64,000 nucleotides of DNA from Aphelenchoides besseyi (GCA_024699855.1 JAMPIQ010000002.1:12648001-12712000); one strand, 5' to 3'; shown: positions 50,149 to 63,071, counted from the stretch's first letter. Program-made: numbers and translations. Notes: generated by a model not told the origin, from the sequence alone.

Positions 50149-53100
50149 ATGGCCTTCAATTTGTTAAGACGTCCAATTGAAGTGAATGGAAAACAGTTTC
50201 ACTACTACGCAGTCAATGAATTGGACAAAGAACGTTACGGTAATAAGTTTCGAGTCTACGAAGTTACATGAAATATTTAGAAAAATTGCCAATTTCAATT
50301 CGCTATTTGCTTGAATCGGCAGTGAGAAATTGTGACGGTTTTCATGTTAAACCTGAAGACGTGGACTCAATTTTGAATTGGGAAAAAAGTCAACATAATG
50401 AAACTGAGATTCCGTTCTGCGTTGCACGAGTTTTGTTGCAAGATTTTACGTTCGTTTCAAAAGCTTAGATTGTTTATCAAACTAATTTAAGAGGTGTTCC
50501 GGCCATCGTTGACTTGGCGAGTATGAGAGATGCAGTGAAACAGTTGGGTGGAAATCCGGACGTCATAAACCCGATTTGTTCGGTCGATTTGGTTATTGAC
50601 CATAGTGTTCAAGTTGATTACTATGGCAGGTAAGCTATTAGTACTATTCAGTAATTACATTCTCTAAAGCCCGGAAGCATTGGCGAAAAATCAGGAGATG
50701 GAAATGCAACGAAACAAAGAACGATTCAACTTTTTGAAATTTGGTAGCTCTTTGTGAACAACGGACATAAAAACAATTTTGTAGGCGCAAAAGCTTTTAC
50801 CAACCTGAGAGTTGTTCCACCAGGGTCTGGGATCGTTCATCAAGTGAATTTGGAGTATTTGGCACACACAGTTTTTGTAAACGAGAAACAAGGATTGATA
50901 TATCCCGACAGTGTTGTGGGTACAGACTCACATACTACAATGATTTGCGGCGCTGGTGTTCTTGGCTGGGGTAATTGTTAAAAAAATTCAAAGCTTCAAA
51001 TTGTTATTAGGAGTCGGTGGAATTGAAGCAGAAGCCGTAATGCTAGGACAAGCGATTTCAATGGTGCTTCCGGAAGTTATCGGCTATCGTTTGGTTGGCC
51101 ATTTACCAGCGATGGCTACGAGTACCGATTTAGTCTTGACAATTACGAAGAATTTGAGAGATTTGGGCGTTGTGGGAAAATTTGTTGAGTTTTTCGGGCC
51201 TGGTGTGGCGGAGATCACTTTAGCTACGAGAGCTACGATTTCGAACATGACTCCAGAGTTCGGAAAGTTCCCAATTAAAAACTTTCAATTCAACCATTTG
51301 GTTTAGGTGCAACAGTCGCATTCTTTGCCGTTGATAAACGAACAATACAATATCTACGGCAGACAAGAAACGATCCAAAATGGTTGAGCACAATGGAAAC
51401 TTACTTGAAAAATACGAAATTGTTTGTTGATTTTGAAGATTCGTCCGCTGTTCCCAACTACACAAAGGTTTCAATCAAGTAATAATCTAATAACCGAACT
51501 TAGGTTTAGGTCATTGAATTAGATCTCTCAACCATTGAACCATCAGTTTCTGGACCAAAAAGACCACAAGATTTGATTCCATTGAAGAAGTTGTTTTCCG
51601 GTATGTTAAACAAAGCATTATTGATAAATCGTTTTGAAGAATTCAAGCATGGATTAACTGAAAAAATTTCGTTCAAAGGATTTGGTTTGAATCTAGAAGA
51701 ATCCAAAAAATCAGTGAAATTGGAACTGGACGGTGAAACTTACGAATTCGGGCATGGCAGTGTAGTTATTTCTGCGATTACATCATGTATGAAATAACGT
51801 AAAATTGATTCTGATAGAATTCAATTTATAGGTACGAATACGTCAAATCCATCGGTCATGTTGGCTGCCGGTTTGGTAGCACGAAACGCACGAAGATTGG
51901 GTTTGAAACCGCCAGCGTACGTTAAAACATCGCTTTCGCCCGGCTCCGAAGTTGTGACGAAATATTTGAAAAGTAGTCATTTGCTTGAAGATTTGGCCGC
52001 CTTGAATTGGCATTTAACTGGCTATGGCTGCCAAAGTTGCATAGGTAACTCGGGAGAACTTCGGGAAGAAGTGGCAAGAGCCATTGAAGAAGTGAGGAAT
52101 ATAATACAACAACGAAACCAAGAACATTATTTCCAGAACAATCTTGTTGTTGCCGGAGTTCTTTCTGGTAATCGGAATTTTGAAGGCCGAATTCATCCTC
52201 ACGTTCGTGCAAACTATTTGGCCTCACCGCCATTGGTCGTAGTTTACGGATTGGCTGGTCGTGTGAACATTGACTTGGAGAAGGAACCGATTGGAGAAGG
52301 AACGAATGGACCCGTGTATTTTAATGACATTTGGCCAACACATGAAGAGATTGCCGAATTGGAAGAAAAACACGTCAAACCTCAATTCTTTCAAGAAGTT
52401 TACCAAAATATTCAAAACGGAAGCGAACAATGGCAACAATTAGTTTGTCCGGAAGGCTCGCTTTATCAATGGGATGAATCCACTTATATAAAACGAGTAC
52501 CATTCTTTGATGGAATGGTTAGTTAAGTGTTGGTTCCTAATATGGAATGTTGTATTTAGACTCGAGAGCTGCCACAACAAAAAGACATTGTCAATGCTTA
52601 TGCACTCTTGAAGTTGGGAGATTCAGTAAGTTATTCTGACATAGAGATCCGATTCTTTTGTCATAGAACCATATTTTAAAGAAAATAATTGAAGAATTTT
52701 GAATCCGGTTATCAGACTTTTCTTGCATAAACTAAACTGCGGTTTAGTATCTGAAGGATTCTGACGTCAAATAGCCGAGAACTGAAGGTACCCGAAAAAT
52801 TCCTATAGGACTTTATTTCCTATGACGAAAAGATTCGATCTCTATGTCAAAGTAACTTTTTGCTTTTTTTCGGTCACAACAGATCACATTTCTCCGGCTG
52901 GAGCAATTTCAAGAAACTCACCGGCCGCTAAGTACTTGATGGAAAAAGGGTTATTACAGTTCCAATTTGCCTCACTCTTGATGTTTATTCAGAGTTGCGC
53001 CAAAAGATTTCAATACGTACGGTGCCCGCAGAGGTCATGATGAAGTGATGACACGTGGAACATTTGCAAACATCAGATTGGTTAATCAACTGGTTTCGAA

Positions 53101-53621
53101 GGCAGGACCAAAAACATTGCACATACCATCGGGCGAAGAGATGAGTGTTTTCGATGCAGCGATGCGATACAAAGAAGAAGGAAATCCAATAATCATTCTC
53201 GCTGGAAAAGATTATGGATGTGGTAGTTCGAGAGATTGGGCTGCTAAAGGACCGTTGTTGCAAGGAGTACGCGCAGTGATTGCTGAATCTTTTGAACGAA
53301 TTCATCGTTCAAATTTGGTTGGCATGGGAATCGTTCCGTTAATGTTCTTAGAAGGTGAAAACGCCGAGACCTTAGAGTTGTCCGGTAAGGAACGATTCAC
53401 TATCAAACTACCGATTGACATGAAACCGGGTCAGAAAATTACAGTGCTGGTAAGCTAACAGTTTTGTGTTCCATTATGCCAGTAACTTTGAATTACAGAC
53501 CGACAACGATAAGAAATTTGACGTTAAGTTGCGCGTTGATACGGCAGTAGAGTTGACCTATGTGCGAAATGGCGGTGTTCTACATTACATGGTTCGCAAA
53601 TTGTCCGAAAACAAAGCCTAG
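50149..53621 (+). CDS. ACO1: Cytosolic aconitase / iron regulatory protein 1
   Basis: Fourteen exons encode 903 residues (human IRP1 is 889): 50149-50239, 50281-50449, 50492-50629, 50670-50743, 50785-50970, 51011-51262, 51307-51467, 51510-51786, 51832-52091, 52137-52517, 52560-52625, 52873-52949, 52993-53449 and 53499-53621. The enzyme interconverts citrate and isocitrate and may bind RNA when its 4Fe-4S cluster is lost. The three cluster Cys are present in ITSCTNTSNP and [10 protein letters not shown]. Other landmarks are [51 protein letters not shown] and [16 protein letters not shown]. Two junctions needed to keep the conserved protein intact are not GT-AG: the intron 51263-51306 starts GAAAGT, and the 247-nt intron 52626-52872 ends in TTTTTTTCG. 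Intron 52092-52136 is 45 nt and in frame. Confidence 0.93.
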
Positions 53622-55549
53622 AAACTAAAAGATCCAAATTCGGTATTAAGTTTGATTCTGTTGTTTAACGAAGTTATAAACTTTCGATTTCTATGCGACA
53701 CTTATAGCAAGTTAAAGAATGTTGCGTACAACGTGAAGTTTTATGATGCATTTAACGACCAGGAAATCGAACTTTTGCACATACACTTTGTGGTCGAATC
53801 GCGCACTCGTGTTTGGTGTCAATTCGAAAAGCAAACATTGAGCAGACGGCGAGTTCAAAGTTGGAGAGCTCAAATCGCGTGATTTCAAGCGACGATCGTT
53901 AAACGAACCGAACGATTGTAACCGACGGGATTTAACCCATTCACTCAAACAAATTGCCATTCACTTCCTATTCGACCTTACGCAATGCTTGTCTATATAT
54001 TGAAAGGGTTCCAAATACACGACATTACGTCAGAATTCTGAAAATGATTTTAATTGAAACCGGAACTTAACACGTTGAGCTCATTCAGCAAATCACGTCT
54101 ACTTTTTCGCTAAATCATTTGAGATAACAATGGGCTCATAGAGCTGATTGTCAGAGAAGACCGTCTATGTTGTTGATTTGGCCGTTATTTTACGTGCACA
54201 TTTGTGAATGCCACAACCATTGTTGTATTCAGACACTTTGTCAGTCCGAAGTTCGTCTACAGTAATTGAAAGCGTTCTTTTAATCGGAAAAGCAAATAGA
54301 TTTTTCAATACATGTTTACATTTCGAGTTACAATCATGCTTTCGGACTCAAACTTTGCGATTCATTTTTGAACTTTCGACGACGGCCTACAGAACTTAAA
54401 AATGAATGAAAGTTCGAGTAACGAATCGGTTTTCGATGAACTCTAACAAGGGATTTAGAGGCCTTTTTTTCGACTGTTCACCGAAACAAAAGTTCTCGAG
54501 TATTTTATGACAATCACGCTCGTAAACAGCACATGAGTAATTGGATGACGGTCGAAAGGTAGCACCCAAAACTGTTATTCCGATCTAGAAGCGTCCAGTT
54601 TGCGCACCACTTTAACTGCCACGTCAATTGACAAACGAGCTGCACACCGGAAGCAGCAAATAAAACCGACCGTTTGCTTTAGAGCTGCCAACTGATCGTT
54701 CAATTGCCATAAATCAAAGTTCAGCGACTGGGTCTGATTGTTTTTTGATTGCGCACTGTTTTTTCTTATCGATTCCCAAACTCTGCGTGCCATCGATGAG
54801 CGTAATCATCCGCTTGTTTTACCGAAATGTTTTGATTGCACGATCGTTTTCTTTCGTTTGTTTTTGAACTGATCGTGAAATACAGTAATTTTGATGCCTG
54901 TTTTGCAAACCTTTCCTCAACGATTGTTGTAATGTAAACGATTGCTCTTCGATCAGTTCCTTTTCCGAGCAAACTGACGGTCGAATTGCGTGCAACTGAA
55001 ATCGTTTTTAATTGGTTTCTCTTCAAATCAGCTCGAGTTTCCGACGTCTCCTTGTTGCAGTTGTTTCCACAGGTCTTTATCGCTACACTCGATTATCAAC
55101 TATACGAAAAGATAAGGCTTTAAGATTTGTTGTATCCGCCGATCGCTGTAAATGTGATCTTTGAACGCCCATTTTCGATCGGCGAATTGATGGCGCGTCA
55201 TGTCAACTCGAAAACATATCTGGTGTTTTTGCGGTTACGGTGAATTGCACGTGAACTTGTTGGTTGGGGCGTATATTTAGAGCGGATGGCGAGGCGCGCA
55301 AATTTCGAACCATTTTTATTTGACTTTCGTTTACTATCGTGCCTTAAAGGAGAGTAGCGTATTTGAGTTTTATTGAGAAGTCGGCAGATCAACGATTTAC
55401 GATTTTAAGACGCAAAGTTCACGCGATCTTCGCTGCAACGGCATTCGCTTGTTTACGCGGCTGCGCAATTCCCAACAATCGTGATTATTGAGCTTGCGAA
55501 ATCCAGGAGTATAAATGTGATAAGTTGGTTGCAGAAGTCAACATCGAGG
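53622..55549. other. Intergenic region
   Basis: About 1.9 kb between the aconitase stop and the SLC17-like start, both on the plus strand. Only unconvincing short frames occur. It should contain the promoter of the transporter. No RNA gene was seen. Confidence 0.5.
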
Positions 55550-57427
55550 ATGCCGGTCACCAAAGTGGTACCAGTCGAAGAAAACGGCGACAAGAGTCGG
55601 AATTCGACTTCGGTAGCAACCAAATCTCCGTCTTACGCAAATCACGTCAATCACGATGAGGAGCAATCAGGTAGTTAACTGAGAACTCATTCTATATATA
55701 TGTATTCGTGTTGTAGGATGTCCAGGAATCTTTCGAAATCGCACACGTTTTCTACTCATGGTCCTGGTTCTGTTATGTTTGGCATCAATTTGGTCGAATA
55801 TTGTAATTGATTTGTAATTGGCTTGTTCTCAATTTTGTTCTTCTAGTTGGCTTTCAACTTTGCCCTCATCTGTTTCCTCAAACATCCAAGTGTTGAGACG
55901 AGTACAACGTCATCAGTGCTCAACGGTACAACGAACGAAGAAATGATTCGTGAAGCAACTCAGTTCACCGCTAAAGAACGCTCGATTTTGACTTCGGCTG
56001 TTGCTGCGAGTGCACTGGTTGCCAACTTCGTTGTCGTTGCTTTGGTTAACCGTTTTGGTATTAGAACGATATTTGCAACCTGTGGTATGATTTCTGCTCT
56101 TGCAACGTTGTTTTTGCCAACTGCAATCTATTCGGGATTCTACTACACACTTGCTGCTCGTTCTTTCCAAGGTACAAACAATCTTAAAATTGTGGAATAA
56201 TCACATTTAAGGCATTGCATTTGCATCCAACTTTCCTGCAATCGGTGCTTTTACAATGAAGTATTCGTATTTTAAGCAATCCGGCTTGTTTGTTTCTGTT
56301 CTTGTTGCCTACGTACAACTCTCTCCCGCCTTAACGATGCCAATCAGTGGACAATTGGTAAGTCAAACCAAGTATTGATGATCTAATAGCTCACAATTTC
56401 AAGTGCGAATCTTCCATGAGATGGCCAAGCGTATTTTATGCACATGGTGGAACAGGAATTTTGTTGTTTGCGTTGTTTGCACTTTTCTACCGAAACAGTC
56501 CAAGTAAGTCGTGCATTTAGCATTCAATCTCTATTTCAACATTACAGATAAACATCCATATGTTGGAAATGTCGAACTGAACAAAATTTCTATCGGAAAA
56601 TCGACTTTAAGCAAAAAAGAACAACGAAACATACCGTATGGTGCGATTTTGAAAACCGTCTCCGTGTGGGCCATATGGTGCGCTGCCTTAGGCAATTTCA
56701 CTACGGGTTTGTGGTTTGATAGGAAGGTTAACTGATTAAATCATTTAGTCAACATGCTATTTCTTTATTCACCCACGTACATGAACCGCGTTCTTCACTT
56801 TCCGGTGCATAGTAGTGGTATTTCTTCAGCGTTGGCGCCATTAGCACAATTCTGCTTGAAACTTTTTGCTGGTTGGACTTCCGACAAAGTGCAATTCTTG
56901 GGCGAAACAAACAAACTTCGTGCATACAATTCGGTTGCCTTCTTCGGATCTGCAATTTGCATGGTTGTTCTCGCATTCTTCCCAACCTCTTTACCATATG
57001 CTTGTTTGTTTTTGTTCGGTGCATCAGCAGGTACTCTGGGCTTCACAACCGGTGGTTTCTTCAAAGCAGGACCGATGGTTTCCAAACAATACAGTCATTT
57101 TGTTGTGGGTAATATTAGTCTTGGAATCACAATTACAATGTTGGTTGTACCTTTCATGGTATGTTATTTCCTTTTCAAACATAGGATTAAGTTGATATTT
57201 AGGTGAATGGACTTGCTCCGAACTCAACTCCAGAAGAATGGCGATACGTTTTCTTGTGCACTGCCGGTACGCTCATCGTCACCAATCTTCTTTTCGTTTT
57301 GATGTGCTCTGCCGAACCGGCATACTGGACGACCGAATCGTTTTCCCGTGAGGCATCGGCGAATACGAAAACGTCGTCGGTCATTTCGAATCGCGCTGCA
57401 GTATCACGCTCCACAGCAAACGCATGA
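55550..57427 (+). CDS. SLC17-like major facilitator transporter
   Basis: Eight exons encode 523 residues: 55550-55670, 55717-55802, 55847-56171, 56212-56357, 56404-56503, 56548-56706, 56749-57158 and 57203-57427, all GT-AG with closing phases. It is a polytopic membrane transporter of the SLC17/anion:cation symporter kind. The first membrane segment follows RNRTRF (LLMVLVLLCLASIWSNI). The glycosylatable first loop (SSVLNGTTNEE) precedes ERSILTSAVAASALVANFV. Landmarks include ARSFQGIAFASNFPAIG, the mid-loop EQRNIPYGAILKTVSVWAIW, the family motif FLYSPTYMNRVLHFPV and DKVQFLGETNKLR. The C-terminus is Ser/Thr-rich. Relatives carry phosphate, sialate, nucleotides or glutamate; the substrate here is unknown. 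The usual TM4 Arg/Asp charge pattern was not checked in detail. Confidence 0.88.
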
Positions 57428-57946
57428 TCTTCTGATTTCAACCGGTGATGTGTCTAATCTTTATTACGCACTATTGTTCTACTGTTCAATTTCACTCTCT
57501 GACTAATTACTGTACATTCTGATTGTAACAGTCTCTATCACGATTCTTTTCTGCACATAATTTCAATTTGAGCTCAAATCTTCCTTTTGTTCAATTCATT
57601 TCAGTAATCCAATCGTCTTCGTATGTTGAAATAAAACCAAAGAGACGGATATTAAACGGAATTACGAACAGAAAGTTGGGACTTCAATTTCAAAAGAATC
57701 GGACGTCTCTTGCTCACACGATTAATCAATGAAATCGACGTCCAATTGGGCCGCTAATCGAAGAAAAGAATCGTGGTTGCGAAAAATTTGATGCAAGAAA
57801 AACACTTGTTCCACGCCCGGAACACTCCGTAAACGGGAATTCTCGTCACTTGTTTCTTATCTTGTTTCTATTCTGTGCATGAAATTAAATTTCGGATCAA
57901 TTTCGAAGTTTTTGTTCGTTTCATTCGACTATCTGTGCTGATCATA
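57428..57946 (+). terminator. Transporter 3' flank with poly(A) signal
   Basis: An AATAAA hexamer at 57629-57634, about 200 bases after the SLC17-like stop, is the likely poly(A) signal. The rest of this gap to the Rab start at 57947 shows no coding signal. Confidence 0.45.
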
Positions 57947-58925
57947 ATGATGGACGAAAGCCAAGAGATGAACGAATCAGAAGTTGCAAAAGTTAAAGTC
58001 GTTTTAGTTGGCGAAGCGAGTGGTAACTTCAAGTTTTCCATTAGAAGATTGTTGTTTTAGTTGGAAAATCGTCAATTGTATCCCGATTTTGGAACGGCTC
58101 CTATAGCGACAATTACAATTTTACTGTTGGAATCGACTTCTACAGCAAACTTGTCAAGACCGCAAAGCACTCGGTTGGTTTACATTTAAGAAGTGAAGTA
58201 GAATTAGATTTCAGGTCAAACTGCAAATATGGTATGTTTCCAACATTGTAATAGTTTGTTTTAAAGATTAAATAAACTTGACGACGGTTATTTCTTGACT
58301 GAGAACTGCGTTCGGTTTTCTCTATTGTGGTTTTTCAGGGACACTGCTGGACAAGTGAATACACTTGACGAGTAATGTAAGATTAAAGTCGTTTTAGGAG
58401 CGATTCCGATCCTTACTCCCGTCATATCTTCGCGATTGCGCAGTGGTTTTAATGGTCTACGATATAACCAGTAAATGGCATTTAGTGTTGTACAAATTGA
58501 CGAGCTTTTCAGATAAAAAGTCTTTTGATGTATTAGATTTTTGGGTCAACTACGTGAAACAACGCGCCAAACTGACCGTTTTGGTGATTATCGTGGGCAC
58601 GAAGTTGGACCTGAACGCATCGAGGTAACATCAGAAGTTATGTTTATGCTTGAATATTTTTGCAGGAAAGTTGAGCGAAAAACCGCAGAGGAGTATTGTG
58701 CACAGTTCGGATACGAGTATTACGAGGTCTCGGCAAAGACTGGAGAAAACATGGAGAAGGTATGTTCGAAGAACCGTTAGTGTGATGACTACGTGTTTTC
58801 AGCTTTTTGCTCGAGTCGCTGAATACGCACAAAGCGAAGATTCGAAGAGTCGAATCGACGACACGACGATTCACGTCGATTCCGGAAATCGAAGAGAGAA
58901 ACGTCAAAGTCGTTGCAATTGTTGA
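57947..58925 (+). CDS. Rab6-like small GTPase with TKxD guanine motif
   Basis: Eight small exons give 207 residues: 57947-58022, 58061-58173, 58215-58231, 58339-58354, 58398-58470, 58513-58624, 58666-58759 and 58803-58925. Two exons are only 17 and 16 nt. Motifs are G1 GEASVGKSS, switch I NFTVGIDFYSK, G3 WDTAGQERFRSLLPSYLRD, G4 GTKLDL and G5 VSAKTGEN. The ERFRSLLPSYLRDC segment and the final CNC (a CxC geranylgeranylation motif) are closest to Rab6, which acts in Golgi and retrograde traffic. The G4 motif has Thr in place of the usual Rab Asn (NKxD), as in Rho proteins, which is odd for a Rab. Switch I and the membrane tail diverge, so it may be a lineage-specific Rab6 paralogue. The first exon starts with two adjacent ATGs. 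Confidence 0.88.
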
Positions 58926-60102
58926 AATCGTCATAATTTTCGCATATTTTGGTGCAATAAACCACTCACTTGAGGATGATGTTTACGAAAATGTCAACTA
59001 CGACTAGTCATTTGCTTTTAATTGACGGTAACCTTCTTTCTGTTTCCAAATTCTGTTGGAGTGTAATTCGGAAGCAATGTTTTCGTGTTTGCAATTTGAT
59101 TTCTGCAGCATACGATCGAACATAAAAAACAGCCACTCAGGAAGCCAAATTAATTACAAAATCATGGATCAGTTGTTGGGTTTGTTGTGTAATACGACGA
59201 GAAGGTTTTTTATTTCCTTTATTGTCGGCACAATGAGAAACGATCACGACAATTATGATTGACAACTTCGGGACAAACAACAAAAAACCTATCGTTAGCG
59301 GAAGAAGCCCAACGAGTTTTTGAATTTCGGGTTTCAAGGAAAGGAAGTAAAGAAGAGGCCTCAACGATCACGTTTATTTATGGAATAGACGGAAAAGTGG
59401 TCGTTTAAATAGCAGTCTATTTTGTGTTTTCAATCGGAAATGTGATTCCAATTTACCGTTGTAACCTCAAGTCAACGGATAGTTAACGCACACTCTCTGA
59501 GCTCAACAAGAGGATTCAAAGGTCTGCGGACAAGAAGCTGATTGTGCAGACTTCGCGTTCTACCGACGAACATCCGGACGTTCAGCATCCTGTTTATGAC
59601 TCCTGTGTTATGAGCGAGCAACGGGTATTTCGTCAGCGGCTCGCTAACAAAAATGATCAAGAGAAACAATAGAACAGTTAATGGGTGAGTCTAACGACTT
59701 CTATTGATGGGTTTAAAACTCGCCCGAGGCGATTGTCGAAATGCGAAGTCAAAGTTGAGTCGATAAAAAATTTTTATCGTCTTCACGCACCTCAGCAATT
59801 GAACTCTCGAACAAGTCACTTGGTTACGAGGTCGTTTTTTTACGCACGTGTGATCGTTTACGAACTTCTCTGCGATACGTGAACTTCTGCAAAGGTCTTC
59901 AATTCAAACAACCCAGATATATTATTGTGTTCTATTGCTTTTACGATTATTCGCATTCTCGTTCAAGTTTTTCAAGTGAAATTCATTAGCATCAGATCTA
60001 ACGTCGTGGCTATTCGCGATTTTCTGGAATCTCTTCTTCCATCCTCCTCCTTCTCGTTCACGACGTGATTTACGCTCTTTTTCAAATTGAATTGCAGAGC
60101 TA
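58926..60102 (+). other. Intergenic region with Rab poly(A) signal
   Basis: AATAAA at 58956-58961 is the likely poly(A) signal of the Rab gene, only about 30 bases after its stop. The rest of the 1.2-kb gap shows no conserved coding sequence and should contain the promoter of the cuticulin gene. Confidence 0.45.
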
Positions 60103-62915
60103 ATGGGCACGTTGTTTTCAATGTATTTGTACCTGTTTGCCTTCATATTGATCTATGAAAGCAGTGCCGTGAAGATCATCAAAAATGGTCTCGCACCGCC
60201 AGAGATTGTTCACTCGCCAATTTCCACTAAACGTAAGCTTTGGAATCGAGTAATAACTTCAACGGTTTGTTATAGCTCGCTGCGTAATCAACGCTCCACC
60301 GCTTGATTTGGTTTTTATTCTCGATAGTAGCGGATCATTGAAAAATAAATTTCAAGACGAAGTTGATGTTATTCGACGAATAGTACGATATACCACAATC
60401 GGTCCCACGGCAACTCGGGTTATGCTCGTACAGTTTAGTGGAGTTCAGCATTTGGAGTTTGATTTCAACGCGTTTGACAATCGGGATGACTTGCTCACTG
60501 CCCTTGATGTTCTCAGACATGTTAGTGGAATTACGAGAATCGGCGGTGCATTCGAATTCACGCTTTCGGTTATGAAACCTGAATTTGTAAGCGCTAAACA
60601 GAAAAGTATTCATAAAAAACAATTCAGGGACTTCGTGGTCCAAATGTCAAGAAGATTGTTTTCTTATTGAGTGATGGTCGAACACATGATTTTCCGAAAG
60701 ATGCAATTGCATCCGAAGCGATGAGACGCAGCATTGAAAATCTGAGTATTTACGCGTATGGTACCGGCGAGTATGTAGCAATGAACGAACTGATTAACAT
60801 CACGAAGGACGAGACAAAGATCATTACCAACAAGAATCTCACTTTGATTGAACCTCTTTTCGAATTTTGGCACGGAATTGAGGTATGCGAAAAGCAACCA
60901 GGTAATTTCGCATTCACATCATAACTGAAATACCGATTTGCAGTTTGTATCAAAGGCTCCGATAAGCCCTTGGACCTAATGTTAGTAATCGACTCATCAG
61001 ATTCAATCGATTCGGTGTTTCACGATCAAATTACTTTCGCAATCGAACGCATCATACAAAACGTTAATATTCATCCTGAAGCAACTCGGTTAGTTCCACT
61101 CATAGAATGCAAACTAACCGTAGACTTTAGTCTCGCGTTAATAACATACAGTGGAAAGGTGTTTGTTCATTTCACCTTCAACGATCTTGAGTTTGGAAAC
61201 AACACAGCAGTGATACGACATCTCAACGAATTAACGTCAATCAAAGGCACAACATCGACTCATTTGGCGTTACAAAAAGCCTACGAGCTTTTCACTGATC
61301 CAGCTCAAAACTCAGGTATTAGTTTGAGCATTTTGAAGTATTTGAAAGTTTTTAGAAGTGCGAAAAAACGTTCCGAAGTTGGCTATCGTCATAACGGACG
61401 GTCGTTCTTCCAAATCGCCAAGATTAATTGCGACTCGATTACGCGCCGAGAACATAAGCGTAATGGCGATTACTTTGCACCATCCAACTCTTGTCGATCA
61501 GATGGAACTGGAAACCATTGCGTCAAAGCCCGAGAACATTTTTACACCCGCAAATTTACCGACGTTCGAAGTAAGTACAAGGATATCGAACTAATAATAC
61601 CAAAAGCAGAGTGAATTTCTCAGATACATCGGCTTTGGCTGTTCCAAATATCCGTCCGCGGTAATTGGTTCTGATTCTCGTATGTCTTTGTATTGAGATA
61701 TTTCAACTAAATTGTTTCATTCAAGAACCACGTGTTCGCGGAAGCACAGACGTGACTTGTGACGCGAATTCAATTACTTTCACTGTTCGAACTCAAAAAC
61801 CAATGAACGGTTTGATGTACGCTCAGCAATATCACAACGATCCGCGTTGTGTTCATGTTGCAAACGGTGAAGATCGTGAACTATCGATTACGTTCGTTGA
61901 CGGAACTTGTGGAGTCACGAAGTCGATTGCTTCGGTAAATTAAACACAAATTCTGAGAATAACACGCTCATCTAGACTCGTGATGGATACAATTTCAACG
62001 TAACAGTCATCCTTCAGTTCCATCCATTAATTGTGACGCGTGCTGACCAGGGTCTTGATGTGACGTGTTTCAATCCGCAACCTGTTGCACCTATGGACTT
62101 GTCACGTGGAATGATCAAACCGTTAGCTGAAGCTCAGTGCACCTACCGACTGCATCGCTTTAGCCCCGTTGAACATGGATGTTTGGCTTTGGATGCCAAA
62201 GTCGGAGAATCGATTTGGCACAAATGGCAATGTGACGGTGAGGTCGAAAATAGTGATGTCCATTCACCTATTTTAGTTCCCAATTATCTCTATTTGGTTC
62301 ACGACTGTGTTGCTCGTTCAGAACGATCGAGTATTCCATTCCTTGATTCCAATGGGTAAGCGATTTGATGAAATTGAATAATCTGGAATCTCAGTTGCGA
62401 ACTCGATCAGCACATCCTCGAGACTCCCGATTATTCGAAATTCAACGTCAATTCGAGTCTTCTGACTTCCGATCCACTCACCGAAACATCCACCTTAAAT
62501 CTTCCCTACGTATTTCAAGTGAGTTATTTGGCAAAAAACTGTTAGCAGAGATACCAGGAAATGAGTGCGTTCAAATTTCCCGGCGACGACAACTTGGTGT
62601 TCCAATGTTTTGTTTCGCTTTGCGATCCATCCGTTTCTGAGGCTTGCAGACAACAAATCGTAAGAAAAGCGAATTCAACGGGAACAAATTTGAGCATTTC
62701 AGCCTCCTCGTTGTCAAAAGTCTGTCGGATTGGCTACTCGTCTGAAATCAACGGATGAATTGGCCAAACACCGAGCTAAACGTTCAACTCAAAACATCGC
62801 CGTTCGACCGGGATTTGCTCGTACTTTTCGTGTTGAAACTCGAACTCTGAACGTCCTCGAAAGCGAGTCAATTCGTCCGACTGTGCCTGTGAAATACTGC
62901 GATGTTCGTACCTAA
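60103..62915 (+). CDS. Cuticulin-like secreted protein with two vWA domains and a ZP domain
   Basis: Thirteen exons encode 761 residues: 60103-60232, 60276-60586, 60628-60901, 60944-61088, 61131-61315, 61356-61570, 61624-61660, 61726-61934, 61976-62237, 62277-62355, 62395-62518, 62558-62659 and 62703-62915. A signal peptide (LFSMYLYLFAFILIYESS) is followed by vWA 1 (LDLVFILDSSGSL, MIDAS DxSxS intact), vWA 2 (LDLMLVIDSSDSI, also DxSxS) and a ZP domain (TCDANSITFTVRT, DPRCVHV, QCTYRLHRF, NYLYLVHDCVA, DSNGCELD, FQCFVSLCDP). A furin-type site KHRAKRS lies near the C-terminus; no membrane segment follows, so the protein may be released after cleavage. Nematode CUT-6 pairs vWA with ZP and helps build dauer alae; this protein has two vWA copies. 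It probably polymerises in the apical extracellular matrix. Confidence 0.92.
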
Positions 62916-63071
62916 AAACTGATCTCTCGACTTTTAATTGTTTGTTCGTATAAAAGTATTTATGTTGTTTCGGTTCAAATTTATTTGTGATAATCAGCAG
63001 CTCAACTTTATTGCGTAACGTCAATCGTAAATATACAAATGGAATATTAGAGAAAACAATTGTTCAGCTTC

